Positions 8,996 through 16,849 of a stretch of DNA of 34,965 nucleotides are shown one piece after another. The notes under the pieces are model-generated. The model searched no databases. It was not told where the DNA came from and saw nothing but the letters and a program-made list of their open reading frames with translations. Origin of the DNA: Planctomycetota bacterium (GTDB taxonomy: Bacteria > Planctomycetota > Phycisphaerae > Sedimentisphaerales > Anaerobacaceae). The position numbers and the translations under genes are program-made. The DNA lies in assembly GCA_014384025.1 (NCBI GenBank), contig JACNGQ010000216.1:1-34965 (forward strand), given 5' to 3'. Position 1 is the stretch's first letter; each line of letters opens with the position of its first letter.

Positions 8996-10207
8996 ATGAA
9001 CGGTAAAAGAAACAAAGTAATGGCAATTGTACTGCTGCTTATGGTTAGTGCGGTCTCTCATGGCAGGATCAAATTAGTTGCGCTTCCCGAGCGGGCGGCG
9101 ACGGTGATTCGCCTGGATAATCCGAGGGCGACATTGATAGAGGAAGAGCGTGTCCTGACGCTTCAAAAAGGGCTTAACAAGGTGGATTTTTCCTGGAAGG
9201 CTGTGTCTATCGACGCCGACTCAATCCGGCTTCGGGCGCTCGACCACCCCGGGAACGTAACTCTTCTGAATGTAAGTTATCCGCCTAATGAGGCGGCCCT
9301 TGTCTGGGAAATCAGCAGCGAGGGCGACTACGCCGAGAAGGTTCGAATCAGCTATCTGCTGAGCAATATCGACAGGCTGATAACTTATAAAGCAATAGCC
9401 GATAAGGCCGAGACCGCGGTAGATTTGAAAAGCTACTTAGTGCTTAGGAATTTCTCCGGTGAGGATTTCGACAAGGCACGAGTGCTTCTGGATTACGGTG
9501 AGTCGTTCGAGCAGGGCATCGACCACGAGGAGACCAAGCAGATGCTGTTTCTAAAAGCGCCTAAGGTGCCTATTCAGAAGATATGGACGTTCGATGCGGC
9601 CAAGCTTCCGTGGGACCCTGAACAATTAGAAAACATGAATGTCGGTATCCCTGTAAGCTATAGAATTGTGAATAATTCCCAAAGCGGATTAGGCGAATTC
9701 TCGCTCTGGGGCGGCAAGGCACGAATCTTCCAGGATGACGGGCACGAGAGCACCATCTTTCTTGGTGAAGATGTAACTTCAATGGTGCCGGTCGGCGAGA
9801 AAACGGAACTTTATATCGGGGACAGCAGGGACATAGTAGTTACACAACGGAAAATGGAGGAGACCCAGATAAACAAGCGATACAACAACGACAGAACTCC
9901 GAGACTGGTCCTTTACGATACCGATGAAACCATCACAGCAAAGATAGAGAATTTCAAGGACAGCCCCGCGGTGCTTACGATGATACAGCACATACCCGGC
10001 CAGTGGGACATGAAAAACTGCAATATGACGTACAAGAAAAAGGACGCCAACACGCTTGAATTCGAGATTACACTGCCCGCCCGCACGGGGGACGGCCCGG
10101 CCACGAAGGAACTGACGATGAACTATAATCGGCGTAATCTTCGGCCGGGAGTAGATATCAGGCCGATGCCTACGCCAATGCCTACGATGCAACCAGTAAT
10201 AAGATAA
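8996..10207 (+). CDS. Secreted DUF4139-like protein, divergent paralogue
   Basis: Exported 403-aa protein with signal peptide MNGKRNKVMAIVLLLMVSAVSHG. The mature part begins RIKLVALPERAATVIRL, aligned with the LVTLPxRDxVQLTIYN opening of its neighbours but clearly more distant. It shares the general layout: an N-terminal beta-rich domain, the NFSGEDFDKARVLLDYG segment matching NNSGEDYExAQTRLIVG, and a C-terminal half with a LYIGDSRDIVV strand like the DUF4139 ending. It lacks the long variable insert and ends in a Pro/Met-rich tail (PMPTPMPTMQP). AGGAG at 8983-8987 supports the ATG. It starts 27 bp after the anti-sigma gene and 38 bp before the next paralogue. Its function is unknown; family and operon suggest an envelope role. 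Confidence 0.85.
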   Translation: MNGKRNKVMAIVLLLMVSAVSHGRIKLVALPERAATVIRLDNPRATLIEEERVLTLQKGLNKVDFSWKAVSIDADSIRLRALDHPGNVTLLNVSYPPNEAALVWEISSEGDYAEKVRISYLLSNIDRLITYKAIADKAETAVDLKSYLVLRNFSGEDFDKARVLLDYGESFEQGIDHEETKQMLFLKAPKVPIQKIWTFDAAKLPWDPEQLENMNVGIPVSYRIVNNSQSGLGEFSLWGGKARIFQDDGHESTIFLGEDVTSMVPVGEKTELYIGDSRDIVVTQRKMEETQINKRYNNDRTPRLVLYDTDETITAKIENFKDSPAVLTMIQHIPGQWDMKNCNMTYKKKDANTLEFEITLPARTGDGPATKELTMNYNRRNLRPGVDIRPMPTPMPTMQPVIR

Positions 10208-10245
10208 CCAGACCTTGAACCGTTCCAAAATAAAGGAGCTGTAAA

Positions 10246-11592
10246 ATGAAACGTAGAATATTTTCACTATTTATAATCGCTATGATAGCCCGTGCCGGTC
10301 AGGCCAAGGTCGATTTGGTCACACTGCCGACGCGGGATACCGTGCAGCTTACGATTTATAACTCAGCGGATATGACCTTAGTGCGTGAAAGCAGGGCGCT
10401 GACATTAAAAGGCGGCCAAAACAAGCTGCAGTTTTCCTGGGCCAATACACTTATCGACCCAACGAGCCTGGAAATGCTGCCCAAGGCCAATGCTGATAAA
10501 ATTGATATTGCGGATTTGACTTATCCGCCAAGGGTACAAAATCTGGGATTGTGGAACATCGAAAGCGGTGTAAGCGGCAAGGTGCCGGTTGAGATTTCTT
10601 ACCTGACCAGCGGATTAAGCTGGCGAGCATTTTATATGGGAACGCTCACAGAAAATGAAGAGACGATGCGTCTGCAGGGTTATGTACGGGTAACCAATAA
10701 TAGCGGAGAGGATTATGAAAACGCCCAGACCCGTCTTATTGTCGGCAAAGTCCATATCCTCGATGAGATTGCAGAGCTTGCCCGGCGACAATATCCTTAC
10801 GGCAGACCGGGCGAAGGAATTGCACCGCCAATTATGCCGGCTCCCAGAGGCAGAGGAGTGATGGATGATAAAAGAAGATCATTCGCATTAGCAGAAGAAT
10901 CTGTTATGCGCAGTCCAAAAGAAATTACAAAAGAGGGGCTGAGCGAGTATTTTCTCTATACGATTGAGGGCAAGGAGACGATCCCGACCGGCTGGTCGAA
11001 GAGGCTGCTTAGCTTTGAGGTTGATGAAGTTCCGGTCGTAAACCTTTATAAATACGAAGAAGAACGTTACGGCGCCTCAGTTGTTCGATTCCTCAGCTTC
11101 AAGAACGATAAAGAGCACGAATTAGGCGAAACTCCAATACCGGGCGGGATGCTTAAGGTTTATAGAAACGCCGGAGATGAAGGGCACTTATCTTATACGG
11201 GGCAGTCTTCGTTTAAGTATATTCCTGTGGATGAGGATGTAGAGCTTAACCTCGGTGCGGTTGCCGACATTGTTGTTAAGCCCAAGCTGATGGACTTCGA
11301 GACAGATAATTATGAATTCGACAGGCGAGGTGACGTTTCCGGCTGGGACGAGATACGCACATTTAACATCGAAGTCAAAAATACCCGTGACATTAGTCTT
11401 AAGGTCGAGATTAAACGCAACTTCAACACATCATACTGGAATCTGACCAGAAGCGGAGACTTCGGTGAATTTGAGCAGGTGGACATGGATACCGTCAAAT
11501 TTACTTTAGAACTCAAACCAAGGTCGGTAAAGAAATTTGAGTACGTCCTGAGAACATTCCATGGCACAAGAGAGGACGATTGGCGGCGATAA
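10246..11592 (+). CDS. Secreted DUF4139-like protein, paralogue A
   Basis: Exported 448-aa protein with signal peptide MKRRIFSLFIIAMIARAGQA, after which the DUF4139-like region starts at once (KVDLVTLPTRDTVQLTIYN). The ribosome site AAAGGAGC precedes the ATG. It corresponds end to end to the external half of the anti-sigma protein at 7055 and is close to the next gene. A variable, Pro/Arg-rich linker (10810-10920) separates two well conserved halves. The stretch 10957-11333 is identical base for base to 12345-12721 in the next gene, while the flanks differ, which points to gene conversion. No catalytic residues or metal sites are evident. Probably periplasmic or cell-envelope; function unknown. 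Confidence 0.88.
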   Translation: MKRRIFSLFIIAMIARAGQAKVDLVTLPTRDTVQLTIYNSADMTLVRESRALTLKGGQNKLQFSWANTLIDPTSLEMLPKANADKIDIADLTYPPRVQNLGLWNIESGVSGKVPVEISYLTSGLSWRAFYMGTLTENEETMRLQGYVRVTNNSGEDYENAQTRLIVGKVHILDEIAELARRQYPYGRPGEGIAPPIMPAPRGRGVMDDKRRSFALAEESVMRSPKEITKEGLSEYFLYTIEGKETIPTGWSKRLLSFEVDEVPVVNLYKYEEERYGASVVRFLSFKNDKEHELGETPIPGGMLKVYRNAGDEGHLSYTGQSSFKYIPVDEDVELNLGAVADIVVKPKLMDFETDNYEFDRRGDVSGWDEIRTFNIEVKNTRDISLKVEIKRNFNTSYWNLTRSGDFGEFEQVDMDTVKFTLELKPRSVKKFEYVLRTFHGTREDDWRR

Positions 11593-11630
11593 TTAACAAA
11601 GCCATAAACAACAGCATAGAGGGCAGTAAA

Positions 11631-12983
11631 ATGAAACGTATAATTTTTACATTACTGATAATCGTTGTGACAAGTGTTGCCGGCCAGGCCAAGGTTGATT
11701 TGGTTACACTTCCTACACGGGACACCGTACAGCTTACGATTTATAACTCGGCGGACATGACCTTAGTGCGTGAAAGCAGGGCGCTTACACTCAAAGACGG
11801 GAAAAACAAGCTGCAATTTTCCTGGGCCAATACACTTATCGATCCGACGAGCCTGGAAATGCTGCCCAAGGCCAACGCGGACAGAATTGATATCACGGAT
11901 TTAACTTACCCACCAAGGGTAAGAAATCTGGGACTGTGGAACATCGAGAGCGGAGTAAGCGGCAAAGTGCCAGTCGAGATTTCGTACCTGACCAGCGGCC
12001 TTTCGTGGCGGGCGTTTTATATGGGCACGCTTACCGAAGATGAAGAGACGATGCGCCTGCAGGGTTATGTACGGGTAACCAACAACAGCGGTGAAGATTA
12101 CGAAAACGCCCAGACACGCCTGATTGTCGGCAAAGTGCATATCCTCGATGAGATAGCCGAACTTGCCCGGCGGCAATATCCTTACGGGACACCAGGAGTG
12201 ATAGAACCAGAAATGGAAGGATTAGTAGAAAAACTGGAGATGGCTAAAAAGGTAATGGTCCTGAGTAGTCTCGCTGTCGATGCCGAAGCACCTTCATCTA
12301 AACAAAAGGAAATCATAAAAGAAGGCCTTAGCGAATATTTTCTTTATACGATTGAGGGCAAGGAGACGATCCCGACCGGCTGGTCGAAGAGGCTGCTTAG
12401 CTTTGAGGTTGATGAAGTTCCGGTCGTAAACCTTTATAAATACGAAGAAGAACGTTACGGCGCCTCAGTTGTTCGATTCCTCAGCTTCAAGAACGATAAA
12501 GAGCACGAATTAGGCGAAACTCCAATACCGGGCGGGATGCTTAAGGTTTATAGAAACGCCGGAGATGAAGGGCACTTATCTTATACGGGGCAGTCTTCGT
12601 TTAAGTATATTCCTGTGGATGAGGATGTAGAGCTTAACCTCGGTGCGGTTGCCGACATTGTTGTTAAGCCCAAGCTGATGGACTTCGAGACAGATAATTA
12701 TGAATTCGACAGGCGAGGTGATGTATCCGGCTGGGACGAAATACACACATTTAACATCGAAGTCAAAAATACCCGCGACATTGGCGTTAAGGTCGAGATT
12801 AAGCGCAACTTTAACACATCTTACTGGAAGCTGACCAGAAGCGGTGACTTCGGTGAATTCGAGCAGGTGGACATGGATACCGTCAAATTCACTTTAGAAC
12901 TCAAGCCAAGGACGGCAAAGAAATTTGAGTACGTGCTGAGAACATATCACGGCACAAGAGAGGATGACCGGGAAAAGGAATAA
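11631..12983 (+). CDS. Secreted DUF4139-like protein, paralogue B
   Basis: Exported 450-aa near-duplicate of paralogue A. The ATG at 11631 is preferred over an in-frame TTG at 11580, because it follows GAGGGCAG and gives a normal signal peptide (MKRIIFTLLIIVVTSVAGQA). The TTG would overlap the previous gene and bury the signal sequence. The variable linker (about 12190-12310) is Glu/Met/Lys-rich and unrelated to that of paralogue A. From 12345 to 12721 the DNA is identical to paralogue A. It is the last gene of the sigma-led operon; no strong hairpin terminator is visible behind it, and the next gene has its own promoter at 13028. Confidence 0.88.
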   Translation: MKRIIFTLLIIVVTSVAGQAKVDLVTLPTRDTVQLTIYNSADMTLVRESRALTLKDGKNKLQFSWANTLIDPTSLEMLPKANADRIDITDLTYPPRVRNLGLWNIESGVSGKVPVEISYLTSGLSWRAFYMGTLTEDEETMRLQGYVRVTNNSGEDYENAQTRLIVGKVHILDEIAELARRQYPYGTPGVIEPEMEGLVEKLEMAKKVMVLSSLAVDAEAPSSKQKEIIKEGLSEYFLYTIEGKETIPTGWSKRLLSFEVDEVPVVNLYKYEEERYGASVVRFLSFKNDKEHELGETPIPGGMLKVYRNAGDEGHLSYTGQSSFKYIPVDEDVELNLGAVADIVVKPKLMDFETDNYEFDRRGDVSGWDEIHTFNIEVKNTRDIGVKVEIKRNFNTSYWKLTRSGDFGEFEQVDMDTVKFTLELKPRTAKKFEYVLRTYHGTREDDREKE

Positions 12984-13027
12984 AGTAAAGATTTACAGAG
13001 GCTCCCGATATTCTTGATTCTAAATCA

Positions 13028-13056
13028 TTGACAAGCGTTTCCTATCCGGTTATTTT
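13028..13056 (+). promoter_or_regulatory. Sigma70-type promoter for trpS operon
   Basis: TTGACA (13028-13033), a 17-bp spacer, then TATTTT (13051-13056), about 60 bp before the TTG start of trpS. The -35 is perfect; the -10 matches four of six. Confidence 0.6.
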
Positions 13057-13117
13057 TAGCAGGAATGTTTTACGTTTCCGGTGATATATTTTTGGGTTTT
13101 GGGACAGGAGCTTAATT

Positions 13118-14083
13118 TTGAGGGTTCTATCAGGCATACAGCCATCAGGCAAACTTCATATAGGCAACTTTTTCGGGGCCATGCGTCAGCACCTCCAGTT
13201 GCAGGCGGAGCATGATTCTTTTTATTTCATTGCCGACTACCATGCTCTTACGAGCAATCCACAGCCAGACGAGATCGCCGGTCATACTCTTGGGGTCGCA
13301 ATGGATTATATCGCTTTGGGACTCGATACCGAAAAAACCGTTTTCTGGCGACAATCCGACGTGCCTGAGGTTACGGAGCTGACCTGGCTGCTGTCCTGTG
13401 TAACCCCGATGGGCCTGCTGCAGAGATGTACAAGCTTCAAAGACAAAGTCTCTCAGGGCTTGAGCCCTAATCACGGCCTGTTCGCATATCCGGTCCTCCA
13501 GGCGGCAGATATCCTCATTTACAACAGCGAGCTTGTCCCGGTGGGCGCCGACCAGAAACAGCATATCGAAGTTACCCGCGATATAGCAATCCGGTTCAAT
13601 AACGCTTACGGCGAGGTGTTCGCCGTTCCAAAAGAACACATCATCGAATCCGTAGCTATCGTCCCGGGTGTCGATGGTCGAAAGATGAGTAAAAGTTACG
13701 GAAATACTATTGAAATCTTCGAGCCCGAAAAAAGCGTAAACAAGAAGATTATGAAAATCGTTACCGATTCCACGCCGGTCGAAGACCCCAAGGACCCTGA
13801 TAAATGCAATGTCTTTGCGCTTTTGAGGCTGGTCGCCTCACCGGAGGAATCAGGCGAATGGGAAAACAAATATCGAAACGGCAGTATGGGTTACGGCGAG
13901 GCGAAAAAACGCCTCGCAGAGCTGATGTTGGATTATTTCAAGCCGTTCCGACAGAAAAGAACCGAGCTTGAAAATAATATCAATTATGTCAAAGAGGTCC
14001 TTGCCAGTGGCGCCGAACGGGCAAAAGCAGTGGCTGGCGAAACACTCGAAAAGGCCCGCCAGGCTGTGGGTTTGAGGAAGTAA
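13118..14083 (+). CDS. trpS: Tryptophanyl-tRNA synthetase
   Basis: Class Ic aminoacyl-tRNA synthetase of 321 aa, the normal bacterial length. It charges tRNA(Trp) with tryptophan using ATP in the cytoplasm. The HIGH signature reads HIGN at residues 14-17 within GIQPSGKLHIGN, the family's hallmark opening. KMSKS is intact at 189-193 (GRKMSKSYGNTI). The VGADQKQHIE segment typical of TrpRS is present. The start is TTG at 13118, set by GGAG about 8 bp upstream (13107-13110) and by alignment of the N-terminus. It is the first gene of an apparent operon: the DUF2007 gene starts 2 bp after its stop, and scpA follows directly. Confidence 0.97.
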   Translation: MRVLSGIQPSGKLHIGNFFGAMRQHLQLQAEHDSFYFIADYHALTSNPQPDEIAGHTLGVAMDYIALGLDTEKTVFWRQSDVPEVTELTWLLSCVTPMGLLQRCTSFKDKVSQGLSPNHGLFAYPVLQAADILIYNSELVPVGADQKQHIEVTRDIAIRFNNAYGEVFAVPKEHIIESVAIVPGVDGRKMSKSYGNTIEIFEPEKSVNKKIMKIVTDSTPVEDPKDPDKCNVFALLRLVASPEESGEWENKYRNGSMGYGEAKKRLAELMLDYFKPFRQKRTELENNINYVKEVLASGAERAKAVAGETLEKARQAVGLRK

Positions 14084-14085
14084 TT

Positions 14086-14310
14086 ATGGATGATAAGCTT
14101 GTTACAATCGCACAATTTCCAAGTTATATAGAAGCTGAAATGGCCAAGCAATTGCTCGCCGATCATGGAATAGAAGCAGTTGCAACCGGGGAGAATGCTT
14201 CAGATATGTTTTCACTGCCAGCCGTTGAAGGTCCGGAACTGCAGGTTCGAGAAAGCCAGGCACAGCAGGGGCGAGAGATTTTGGAATCGCAAAAAGAACA
14301 GGAGCAATAA
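14086..14310 (+). CDS. DUF2007-type small protein
   Basis: A 74-aa soluble protein opening DDKLVTIAQFPSYIEAEMAKQLLADHGIEAVATGENA. This is the pattern of DUF2007 ('putative signal transducing protein'), a compact ferredoxin-like fold: a strand, a helix in which a residue pair spans the protein, then the GIEAV strand. The middle ELQVRESQAQQGREIL also fits the family. No membrane segment, metal site or catalytic residue is seen. It is tightly packed between trpS (2 bp before) and scpA (starts on the next base after its stop), so translation is probably coupled. Function unknown. Confidence 0.85.
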   Translation: MDDKLVTIAQFPSYIEAEMAKQLLADHGIEAVATGENASDMFSLPAVEGPELQVRESQAQQGREILESQKEQEQ

Positions 14311-15234
14311 TTGGCGGACTACCGTGTAAATCTTGATATATTCGCCGGGCCCCTGGATTTGCTCTTGTATCTTGTCCGCAAAGAAGAGGTGGACATTTAC
14401 GATATTTCCATCTCTAAAATAACCGACCAGTACATCCAATACATTGAAATACTCAAAAGTCTTGATATTGACCTGGCCGGGGACTTTTTAGTTATGGCGG
14501 CAACATTGATGCAGATAAAATCTGCGATGCTTCTGCCGAAAGCAGATCCTGAGTCCGGTCTGCTCGGAGAAGATGACCTGGATGACCCCCGTGCAGAGCT
14601 TATCCGTCAGCTTCTGGAATACAAAAAGTTCAAGGACGCCGCTAATCTTCTTAATGCCGCCGCCGACGAGCAACAAGAACGCTTCCCTCGTCCGAGTACT
14701 ATTGTCGAGCATTTGAAGCCGACCGCTGAACCTGAGGTTGATATTGAACAGGTCAGCATCTGGGACCTGCTTGAAGCCTTTGATTCAGTATGCAAGGCCA
14801 CCGGGACAGTCCGCGACATCAGCCATATCACAGACGATACGCCCATTGATTTATATCAGATAGAAATTTTACACCGGCTTCAAACAGAAGGCTCATTGAC
14901 TTTCGAGCGTGTTTTCGAGACCAGAAACAATCGCCTTGCACTGGTCGGATTATTCCTTGCACTTCTGGAACTGATTCGAGAGAAACTGGTTTGGGTCGAG
15001 CAGCAGGGCTCCTCATCTATTTACCTTCGGGCACTCACCGACGAACCCGCCGAGCAGGCCGTGCAAAAAGCCATCATCGCCTCCGAGGCTGACAACGACA
15101 ATCTCACCCAGGCGGTACAGCAAAAATCGCCCCCTCTGACAATTACCGAATTTGCCTCCAAAGTCAGTTCAATGGTTTCACCCCTAAGGCAGGAACAAGA
15201 AGAAATTCAATCTTCTGAAGACCATAGGCCTTAG
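14311..15234 (+). CDS. scpA: Segregation and condensation protein A
   Basis: Kleisin subunit of the bacterial SMC-ScpAB condensin, which organises and helps segregate the chromosome. The N-terminus YRVNLDIFAGPLDLLLYLVRKEEVDIYDISISKITDQY is the diagnostic ScpA opening that binds the SMC neck. The C-terminal winged helix, which contacts the SMC head, lies at about residues 185-250. At 307 aa it is longer than many ScpA proteins because of an acidic C-terminal extension. The start is TTG at 14311, directly after the preceding stop, with CAGGAG upstream. No scpB follows: a 583-bp non-coding stretch and pseudopilin genes come next, so scpB must lie elsewhere or be absent. Confidence 0.95.
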   Translation: MADYRVNLDIFAGPLDLLLYLVRKEEVDIYDISISKITDQYIQYIEILKSLDIDLAGDFLVMAATLMQIKSAMLLPKADPESGLLGEDDLDDPRAELIRQLLEYKKFKDAANLLNAAADEQQERFPRPSTIVEHLKPTAEPEVDIEQVSIWDLLEAFDSVCKATGTVRDISHITDDTPIDLYQIEILHRLQTEGSLTFERVFETRNNRLALVGLFLALLELIREKLVWVEQQGSSSIYLRALTDEPAEQAVQKAIIASEADNDNLTQAVQQKSPPLTITEFASKVSSMVSPLRQEQEEIQSSEDHRP

Positions 15235-15817
15235 AGAGCAAATCAGCGGAATCATCTTTTGCGGTAATATTTCGATGATGTTCCCGGACGCTGCCGTGTT
15301 ATATTAATGATCGAGGCATTTTTCCTCGCAATACTTATTAATACAGTCTGAGGCATACAAATATCGGACCAATCTATAGACCGCCGTTTGAAACACAGAC
15401 TACAACTTCGGATTTTCACCAGAAATCGTACGATATCGAAAAGACCTGCAGTGATTTGTCTTTGCTGTTTTTCGTGCTATACTTTAATACAGTGAAGAAT
15501 GTGGGGGGATGAAGAGGCTTACACATCTGATATCATGCTTACAGCCCTCAAAAAACGGGAACTGTACGGCGTTTGCTCAAACAGCTTGCTGGATTAATTA
15601 ACACCGGTTGAACGACATGGTTTTCATGTAAACCTAACGGCAAATTATGTCGATTGAAACCTTATAGCGGGATAACTATAGTACAAGCATCAGGATTTGA
15701 GATTTACAGGTACGTTGCCTGATAATAATCAGATACTCGATACCTTAAAAACTGCTCGGGGGCAATAAAGACGGCATTTTTTCAACCGCCGTGCTTTTAA
15801 AAAGTGAGGATCGCAAA
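15235..15817 (+). other. Long non-coding leader before pseudopilin genes
   Basis: 583 bases without a credible gene. A promoter-like pair is present at 15456-15483. That leaves about 330 bases of probable untranslated leader before the ATG at 15818. Small hairpins can be drawn: ACATG/CATGT near 15618-15632; CAGG/CCTG (15707-15710 with 15718-15721); CTGAT/ATCAG (15719-15723 with 15728-15732). The last two share bases and could not form together. I recognise no named riboswitch. Confidence 0.5.
15456..15483 (+). promoter_or_regulatory. Sigma70-type promoter for pseudopilin operon
   Basis: TTGTCT (15456-15461), a 16-bp spacer, then TATACT (15478-15483). It lies about 330 bases before the first pseudopilin start, so a long leader is implied. 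Confidence 0.5.
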
Positions 15818-16294
15818 ATGGTCCAAAAAAAACGCAAAATTCGTTGTCGCAGCGGATTCTCAATAACCAGCTTAATGATTGCGACTACCATACTTTTAGC
15901 AGCGCTTATAGGAACTTCCAATTTTAGATATTATTCCGCTTTGGACGCAAAAAAAGCTGCCGCAAAGATAACGGCCTCCAGAATCGGACTGATGCTCTGT
16001 GAAAATTGGCGGGGACTCGGAGGTATAGAGACTTATGATCCGGTAGCATATTTTGGTTCAGATCTGACCTTCACAGCAAGCAGCGGCCCTGCCGAACCTG
16101 GGGATTTTACCCTTCTGGGAAGCTATACCACTACTGTAAATAGCGCCAACTTCTATATAACTTTATCGTGGAAAGACGTTAGTGCCGGATTGAGGGCCTT
16201 GAATATTATTGTAAGCTGGGCGCAGCGAGAGCAGGGACAGAGCAGCCTTAATGATGCAGATACAATCTTTAAGCTGACAACCTATGCCTTATAA
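15818..16294 (+). CDS. PilV-like type IV pseudopilin lacking Glu+5
   Basis: A 158-aa prepilin-like protein. The start is ATG 15818 behind GTGAGGA; the upstream in-frame GTG at 15791 has no site. Residues 1-13 are a basic leader ending in Gly13, followed by FSITSLMIATTILLAALIG, a hydrophobic helix as in type IV pilins and type II secretion pseudopilins. The prepilin peptidase would cut after Gly13. The usual Glu at +5 is Ser18 here, a loss seen in some minor pseudopilins that cap the filament. The rest is a small beta-rich head with one Cys. It begins a three-gene operon with two other pilin-like genes 20 and 31 bp apart. The exact minor-pilin class (PilV or GspI/K type) is uncertain. Confidence 0.75.
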   Translation: MVQKKRKIRCRSGFSITSLMIATTILLAALIGTSNFRYYSALDAKKAAAKITASRIGLMLCENWRGLGGIETYDPVAYFGSDLTFTASSGPAEPGDFTLLGSYTTTVNSANFYITLSWKDVSAGLRALNIIVSWAQREQGQSSLNDADTIFKLTTYAL

Positions 16295-16314
16295 CGGTGA
16301 GGGAGAAGACGATA

Positions 16315-16818
16315 ATGAAAAAAAGATTAATATCCACACAAGGCTCTACACTTATAGAGATTCTAATAGCCATAGGAATTATGATTTTTGTCATACTTGC
16401 AATAGGCATGGCCTTAGTTGACGGCCAGCGTGGCTGGAACTACATGTATAATCGTATATACTCCGATGTCGTTACAGACGGCTATGTCGCACGGAGGAAG
16501 CTTGACGCAATATTGCGAAAGGCAAGCGGGGAAACATTTTCATTAGCCGGCGACGGTAGCTGGATCGAGGTTAATTACTATGCAGACGACACATCTATTG
16601 TCGTTGACCGTTACGCACGATTCTATGTATCCGGCGGTGACCTGAATGTTGAGTACGGCCAATTAAATCCGAAGCAAACAATCTCGGTTGAAACAGTATG
16701 CAGCAACGTATCTGGTTGCATTTTCAAGCAATCCGGTCGTTCTGCTCAAATGATACTTACACTCGATGACGGAGTAAAGACGAACACAATTATCACGTCT
16801 GCCATAGCGAACAATTAA
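16315..16818 (+). CDS. PilW-like type IV pseudopilin
   Basis: A 167-aa prepilin-like protein with a classical class III leader: MKKRLISTQG then STLIEILIAIGIMIFVILAIGMAL. Gly10 is the peptidase cut site, and Glu15 is the conserved Glu at +5. The globular part (about 40-167) has two Cys (VCSNVSGCIF) that could form a disulfide. The start is ATG 16315 with GAGGGAGAAG before it; an in-frame GTG at 16297 is less likely because it would lengthen the leader and overlap the ribosome site. Second gene of the pseudopilin operon. The PilW/PilJ-type assignment rests on gene order and the helix only. Confidence 0.75.
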   Translation: MKKRLISTQGSTLIEILIAIGIMIFVILAIGMALVDGQRGWNYMYNRIYSDVVTDGYVARRKLDAILRKASGETFSLAGDGSWIEVNYYADDTSIVVDRYARFYVSGGDLNVEYGQLNPKQTISVETVCSNVSGCIFKQSGRSAQMILTLDDGVKTNTIITSAIANN

Positions 16819-16849
16819 ATTGTCTCGTAACAAGAAAAGGGAGGTAAAT

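Noticed and set aside
11580-11630. TTG start 17 codons upstream for DUF4139 paralogue B
   Set aside because: It would overlap the previous gene and place extra residues before the signal peptide; the ATG at 11631 has a ribosome site.
15772-15795. ACGGC/GCCGT hairpin followed by TTTT before the first pseudopilin
   Set aside because: The stem is only five pairs with a 12-base loop, too weak to call a terminator or attenuator.
15484-15817. Possible cyclic-di-GMP riboswitch before the pseudopilin genes
   Set aside because: I looked for the GEMM core and did not find it; only generic small hairpins are present.
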